The notes under the pieces are model-generated. The model was given only the letters and a program-made list of their open reading frames with translations, ran no database searches and was not told the origin of the DNA. From positions 1-64,000 of the forward strand of contig JBGUWU010000012.1 in the NCBI GenBank assembly GCA_045221575.1: a stretch of DNA of 64,000 nt, read 5' to 3'. Position numbers and translations under genes: made by a program. The stretch is from Scybalousia_A sp045221575 (GTDB taxonomy: Bacteria > Bacteroidota > Bacteroidia > Bacteroidales > P3). Below are positions 60,390 to 64,000 of this stretch, in pieces; position 1 is the stretch's first letter; each line of letters opens with the position of its first letter.

Positions 60390-61651
60390 AAACTTTTCTT
60401 AAATATTTTAAAATTTTTTGTCTTCTTTTACTTTGTTTTTTAGGCTTTGCTTTTCTGTCTTGCTTTTTACCTCAAAAACAAATAGAATATCACGTAAAAA
60501 GAACCTTACAGCAAGGTGATTTTACTCAAGAATATCCATACATAGTTACTAATAATGAAAATTGCAGATTAGATAATTTTACTGATGCTTTGATTTTGAA
60601 TGAAGCATACCACATTAATTCAGACAATATTCTGCAATCTATGTTTCTTCTCAAACAAAACGAATTTAAAGAGTCGCAATCCAACACTTTAAAGCTCGCT
60701 ATTGAAGACAAGAACCAAACCTTAGACAATGGTTATCCGAGATATTGGCATGGAAATACTTTCTTAGTACGTTTGTTTTTGACTTTTTCTTCTTATCCTC
60801 GCTGGAGAATATTTATGTATGTTATTTCTTCTTTATTGTTTTTGCTTACCTGTATGCGAATCAATAAAAATCTATCCACAAAAGAAGCGTTAATATTTGC
60901 TACAGCTTTTTTAAGTTGTAATTTCTTTATTATGCAGTTTTCTATTCAGTTTTTCCCTGCTTTATGTCTAAGTCTGTTAGGAGCTTTGTTTGTTATTAAA
61001 TATCACAAATCCTTTTCTTCCGTATGCACTGTGGCTTTTGTTTTTGGCTGTTTAACAATTTATTTTGATTTACTTACCGTTCCACTATTAGTTTTAGGGA
61101 CCATACTAACAATGTGGCTTCTTTTTTCAACAAAAGACAAGCCGATAACTTTGAAACAAGGATTTTATTCAATAGCAAGTCTTTCTTCATTTTGGTTTAT
61201 AGGAGCTATTTTAACCTGGACTTCTAAATGGGCTTTAACCTACTTAACTATAGATAAGCATATTTTTATTGATGCAAAAGAATCCTTACTTTTGAGAACC
61301 ACAGCAAACAAAGATGGCATTGATTTCAATAGATTTGAAGCTATAAGTGAGAATTTCTCATACGTTCATTGGACTATAGTGCTTGTTTTTGCTTTAATCT
61401 TAATCTATTTTATGATTAAACGATTTAACAAAAAAGGTTACGTAAATGCGATTCTATTTTTTGCAATCGCACTCCTTCCTTATATATGGTATATTTTAGC
61501 AGCAAATCACTCAATGAAGCACTATTGGTTCACTTTTAGACTTCAAATTGTTGCTGTTCTTGGAATTTTGTTCGCTATCAACAGTTTTATAAAACCGAAT
61601 ATCAAACCTACAAAAAAGAAATCAAGAAATCAACGTTTAAACATTATTTAA
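60386..61651 (+). CDS. Polytopic membrane protein, possible GT-C-type partner
   Basis: A 421-aa protein with an N-terminal hydrophobic segment and about ten helices in total, a soluble loop (about 35-130) following TM1, and a basic C-terminus (KPTKKKSRNQR). I recognise no family. Its ATG overlaps the stop of the GtrB-like glycosyltransferase, and three-gene systems with such a partner often include a membrane-embedded GT-C that uses the lipid-linked sugar; that role is inferred only. A terminator follows at 61667. Confidence 0.6.
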   Translation: MKTFLKYFKIFCLLLLCFLGFAFLSCFLPQKQIEYHVKRTLQQGDFTQEYPYIVTNNENCRLDNFTDALILNEAYHINSDNILQSMFLLKQNEFKESQSNTLKLAIEDKNQTLDNGYPRYWHGNTFLVRLFLTFSSYPRWRIFMYVISSLLFLLTCMRINKNLSTKEALIFATAFLSCNFFIMQFSIQFFPALCLSLLGALFVIKYHKSFSSVCTVAFVFGCLTIYFDLLTVPLLVLGTILTMWLLFSTKDKPITLKQGFYSIASLSSFWFIGAILTWTSKWALTYLTIDKHIFIDAKESLLLRTTANKDGIDFNRFEAISENFSYVHWTIVLVFALILIYFMIKRFNKKGYVNAILFFAIALLPYIWYILAANHSMKHYWFTFRLQIVAVLGILFAINSFIKPNIKPTKKKSRNQRLNII

Positions 61652-61666
61652 ACGGCATAAAAAAAA

Positions 61667-61694
61667 GCAGTTGCATTTTCGCAACTGCCTTTCT
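61667..61694 (+). terminator. Rho-independent terminator
   Basis: GCAGTTGC-ATTTTC-GCAACTGC (61667-61688), A-rich before and followed by CTTTCTAATTT, where the dispersed repeat begins. Confidence 0.8.
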
Positions 61695-61786
61695 AATTTC
61701 TAATTTCTAATTACTTGCAGTAATTTGGCTGTCTTCTTTGAAGCCACCCCAATTTCTAATTTCTAATTACTAATTTCTAATTAAAT
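61690..61786. repeat. Dispersed repeat element 2: one 42-bp core with AATTTCTAATT arms
   Basis: The arms are AATTTCTAATTTCTAATTA on both sides, here in the same orientation. The core (61713-61754, starting ACTTGCAGTAATTTGGC) matches the cores at 40171 and 40213 with a few substitutions. It fills the gap between two convergent genes. Confidence 0.85.
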
Positions 61787-62526
61787 TATAGTTTGATTTT
61801 TACTCCTGCTGATATACCTAAACGAGAAAGATCTTCTCTTTTATTTAACTCTGTTTTATTTTCTGAATCACTTACCTTTTTAATACTTCCTCCAATAAAA
61901 TGAATTTGACCATCTAAAGAGATGTATTTATTTATAATGTACTCAGCACCTAATTCCAAACCATAACCAAGAGTAGCTCTTTTGTAAGTAAAGCTTGTAG
62001 ATGTCATTGCAGTTGCACCTGTTGCTGAAGTAGTTGGAACTTCTGTTCTCATAGCATTTCTAAAGTTCATAAAACCTACTGTTGCTCTTGCATATAAAGA
62101 CCATTTATCTTTTATAACATTAGTATGTGCTAAAAAAGAAGGTCCTACATAAAACAAATATCTATCATCTGAAAAAGTTTCATCGTGATTTGCATCTTTA
62201 TAGAAAGAATCAAACGCATTATACATTGAAGCAACAAAACCAAAAGCAAGATTTGAATGAAAATTGTAGTCATAATCTAATTCAAAATTCATTCCATGAT
62301 GCATATGACGAGCATGATGCTCTTTTTTATAAAGAGTAAATACATCTTTATTTTGAGAATCGCTTAACATATAACCATAACCGATAGTCGTTGTGAAATG
62401 ATGAGGATTATGTCTAAAACTTTGGCAACAATGCTTCTCACATTTCTTTTCTGCTTCTTTGTTTTCTTGTGCGTAAATCAAACCGTTAACTAAAAACAAT
62501 GCAATTATTAATAAAATCTTCTTCAT
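61786..62526 (-). CDS. Predicted outer-membrane beta-barrel protein
   Basis: A 246-aa exported protein (signal 1-19, ending YAQ), with a Cys/His-rich segment right after it (CEKHCCQSFRHNPHH, about 29-43), then repeated amphipathic strands (TTIGYGYML, AFGFVASMYNAF, GLELGAEYIINKYI) ending in SAGVKIKL, a typical last strand. The Cys/His segment could bind metal but is unproven. Second in a leftward pair with ftsY (25 bp away). Confidence 0.7.
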   Translation of the reverse strand: MKKILLIIALFLVNGLIYAQENKEAEKKCEKHCCQSFRHNPHHFTTTIGYGYMLSDSQNKDVFTLYKKEHHARHMHHGMNFELDYDYNFHSNLAFGFVASMYNAFDSFYKDANHDETFSDDRYLFYVGPSFLAHTNVIKDKWSLYARATVGFMNFRNAMRTEVPTTSATGATAMTSTSFTYKRATLGYGLELGAEYIINKYISLDGQIHFIGGSIKKVSDSENKTELNKREDLSRLGISAGVKIKL

Positions 62527-62551
62527 ATTATTTTATATTTTTCGTTTTTCA

Positions 62552-63511
62552 TCAATTATTAGTGGCAAATAAAGTTTCCACAAAAGCTTCTTTGTTGAAT
62601 ATCTGTAAATCCTCAGCCTTTTCTCCTAAACCTATGTAACGAACAGGTATCTTAAACATATCTGATATACCAATTATAACGCCACCTTTTGCTGTTCCAT
62701 CAAGTTTTGTTAGTGCAAGAGCATTAACCTCTGTTGCAGCTGTAAATTGTTTTGCTTGTTCTATTGCATTTTGACCTGTTGAAGCATCTAAAACCAAAAG
62801 AATTTCCTGTGGTGCTTCAGGCATAAGTTTTTGAAGTACCTTTTTTATCTTGCTTAACTCATTCATTAAGCCTATTTTGTTGTGTAATCTTCCTGCGGTG
62901 TCTATTATAACAACATCAGCGTTTTTACTTATCGCAGATTTTAAAGTATCGTATGCAACACTTGCTGGATCTGCACCCATATTTTGAGCAACAATTTCTG
63001 TATTTGTTCTTTCTGCCCAAACTTTTAGTTGATCTATAGCTGCAGCACGAAAAGTATCAGCAGCACCAAGCATAACTTTTTTACCAGCTTGTGTGAAATT
63101 ATATGCAAGTTTACCAATAGTAGTAGTCTTCCCTACTCCATTGACTCCCACAACCAAAATAACGTATGGTTTCTTTTCTATTTCAAAGTCAAAACTATGG
63201 TCTTCGTTCAAATTATTCTCTGCTAACAACGAAGCAATCTCTTCTTTTAAGATACGATTCAACTCATTTGTACCAAGATACTTATCTCTTGCCACTCTTT
63301 CTTGAATTCTATCTATTATTTTCAACGTTGTATTAACACCAACGTCAGCTTCAACAAGAATTTGTTCCAAGTTATCTAAAACATCATCATCAATTGTGCT
63401 TTTACCAGCAACAGCTCTTGTAAGTTTACTAAAAACATTTTCTTTTGTTTTCTGTAATCCTTTATCAAGAGTTTCCTTGTCTTGCTTTTTAAAAAAAGAA
63501 AAAATTCCCAT
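62552..63511 (-). CDS. ftsY: Signal recognition particle receptor FtsY
   Basis: A 319-aa SRP GTPase that docks ribosome-SRP complexes at the membrane. G1 is GVNGVGKTTTIGKLA, then DTFRAAAIDQLK, G3 DTAGRLHN, G4 TKLDGTAKGG, and the closing GLGEKAEDLQIFNKE. The N-terminal acidic A domain of E. coli FtsY is replaced by a short basic start (IFSFFKKQDKETLDKG). The upstream order rpmG-DUF4295-ftsY is conserved in Bacteroidetes. Confidence 0.97.
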   Translation of the reverse strand: MGIFSFFKKQDKETLDKGLQKTKENVFSKLTRAVAGKSTIDDDVLDNLEQILVEADVGVNTTLKIIDRIQERVARDKYLGTNELNRILKEEIASLLAENNLNEDHSFDFEIEKKPYVILVVGVNGVGKTTTIGKLAYNFTQAGKKVMLGAADTFRAAAIDQLKVWAERTNTEIVAQNMGADPASVAYDTLKSAISKNADVVIIDTAGRLHNKIGLMNELSKIKKVLQKLMPEAPQEILLVLDASTGQNAIEQAKQFTAATEVNALALTKLDGTAKGGVIIGISDMFKIPVRYIGLGEKAEDLQIFNKEAFVETLFATNN

Positions 63512-63609
63512 ATTTAAAACTCTTCATAAAACAAAAAGCAGTTGCGTTTTTTCTACAAAAGAAAGAACTCAACCACCAAAAATTCGTCTAAGTTTGCTTA
63601 AATGCAATC

Positions 63610-63768
63610 TTATTTTTTCTTTGCTAAAACTTCTTTTACCTTGTCAGCAGGAACCAATTCTTCTGAAAAGAAATAAGCACCTGTCTTTTTTGAACGCTCT
63701 GTTCTAATTATCTTTGCAAAACTTGCACCATCAGAAGTCTTTAATGTTGCTACTACTTTCTTTGCCAT
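63610..63768 (-). CDS. DUF4295 small basic protein
   Basis: A 52-aa ORF beginning MAKKVVATLKTSDGASFAK and ending EVLAKKK. DUF4295 proteins are Bacteroidetes-specific small basic proteins found between rpmG and ftsY, exactly as here; a ribosome-associated role is suspected from context. It follows rpmG by 15 bp. Confidence 0.9.
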   Translation of the reverse strand: MAKKVVATLKTSDGASFAKIIRTERSKKTGAYFFSEELVPADKVKEVLAKKK

Positions 63769-63783
63769 TTTGTATTCTCCTTA

Positions 63784-63972
63784 TTATTTAATCTCTTTAT
63801 GTACAGTTACTTTCTTTAGATATGGATTATATTTCTTTAATTCCAATCTATCTGGAGTGTTCTTCTTTGATTTTGTGGTAACATATCTTGAAATTCCAGG
63901 AACACCTGATGCTTTTTGCTCAGTACACTCCAATATAACTTGTACTCTAACGTCTTTTACTTTCTTTGCCAT
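63784..63972 (-). CDS. rpmG: 50S ribosomal protein L33
   Basis: A 62-aa L33 (KDVRVQVILECTEQ, then RYVTTKSKKNTPDRLELKKYNP), with only one Cys in the first half, so it is the zinc-free type. Its start is 28 bp from the window edge; rpmB is expected just outside. Confidence 0.95.
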   Translation of the reverse strand: MAKKVKDVRVQVILECTEQKASGVPGISRYVTTKSKKNTPDRLELKKYNPYLKKVTVHKEIK

Positions 63973-64000
63973 TGTTTTATCTAATTTTTGAGTTGCAAAA

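Overview
The window is a low-G+C chromosome segment from a Bacteroidota member, most likely order Bacteroidales. The evidence is: promoters of the Bacteroidetes form (TTG, about 19 bp, TAnnTTTG) before tRNA and ribosomal genes; almost no Shine-Dalgarno sequences; a type IX secretion sorting domain at 36285-37931; the LepB/DUF5684 fusion; the rpmG-DUF4295-ftsY cluster; and a Wza/Wzc capsule pair. Family or genus cannot be resolved from the sequence alone.

Layout. 1-10.6 kb: end of a leucyl aminopeptidase, pdxA, an OmpA-like protein, tRNA-Gln, then a leftward block (DMT transporter, TPR lipoprotein, def, ruvX, a degenerate response regulator, lepB) divergent from an S41 protease. 10.7-14.3 kb: small envelope proteins, including tandem paralogues with DNA-identical signal peptides, and a strongly folded RNA candidate with 6S-like topology. 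14.4-21.0 kb: a foreign island at the 3' end of dnaK, flanked by a 106-bp duplication of the dnaK end and terminator. 21-36 kb: dnaK, an NSS transporter, inositol phosphate synthase, a phosphodiesterase, transporters, tsaD, aroK, parE, ptb and a nitrilase. 36-47 kb: a cobalamin-riboswitch-controlled secreted DUF4465-like protein, rpmH, rlmD, cinA, tRNA-Ser, an RsmI-like methyltransferase, an aminotransferase, two DUF1573 proteins, gapA and a radical SAM protein. 47-59 kb: wzc/wza, miaB, and a TetR-TolC-MFP-RND efflux operon ending in a PII-like small protein. 59-64 kb: a glycosyltransferase and a polytopic membrane protein, an outer-membrane barrel protein, ftsY, DUF4295 and rpmG.

The most interesting part is the island. 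It reads leftward as a small XRE regulator (in-frame amber codon near its ancestral start), a DUF1848 radical-SAM-like protein, a methyltransferase/NERD-like/SF1-helicase fusion, a TerB-like protein and an AlbA_2/Schlafen-type ATPase regulator. Three of the genes are joined by ATGA stop/start overlaps. The set looks like a compact DNA-processing or phage-defence module that I cannot match to a named system. No integrase is visible.

Other unexplained structure: three intergenic arrays of one exact 21-bp-period repeat family, each with an inverted copy; a second dispersed family with a 42-bp core that supplies stop codons to neighbouring genes; a G8 tract near the end of wzc; and inverted repeats in the dnaK control region. 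All function calls come from reading motifs; no database search was run.
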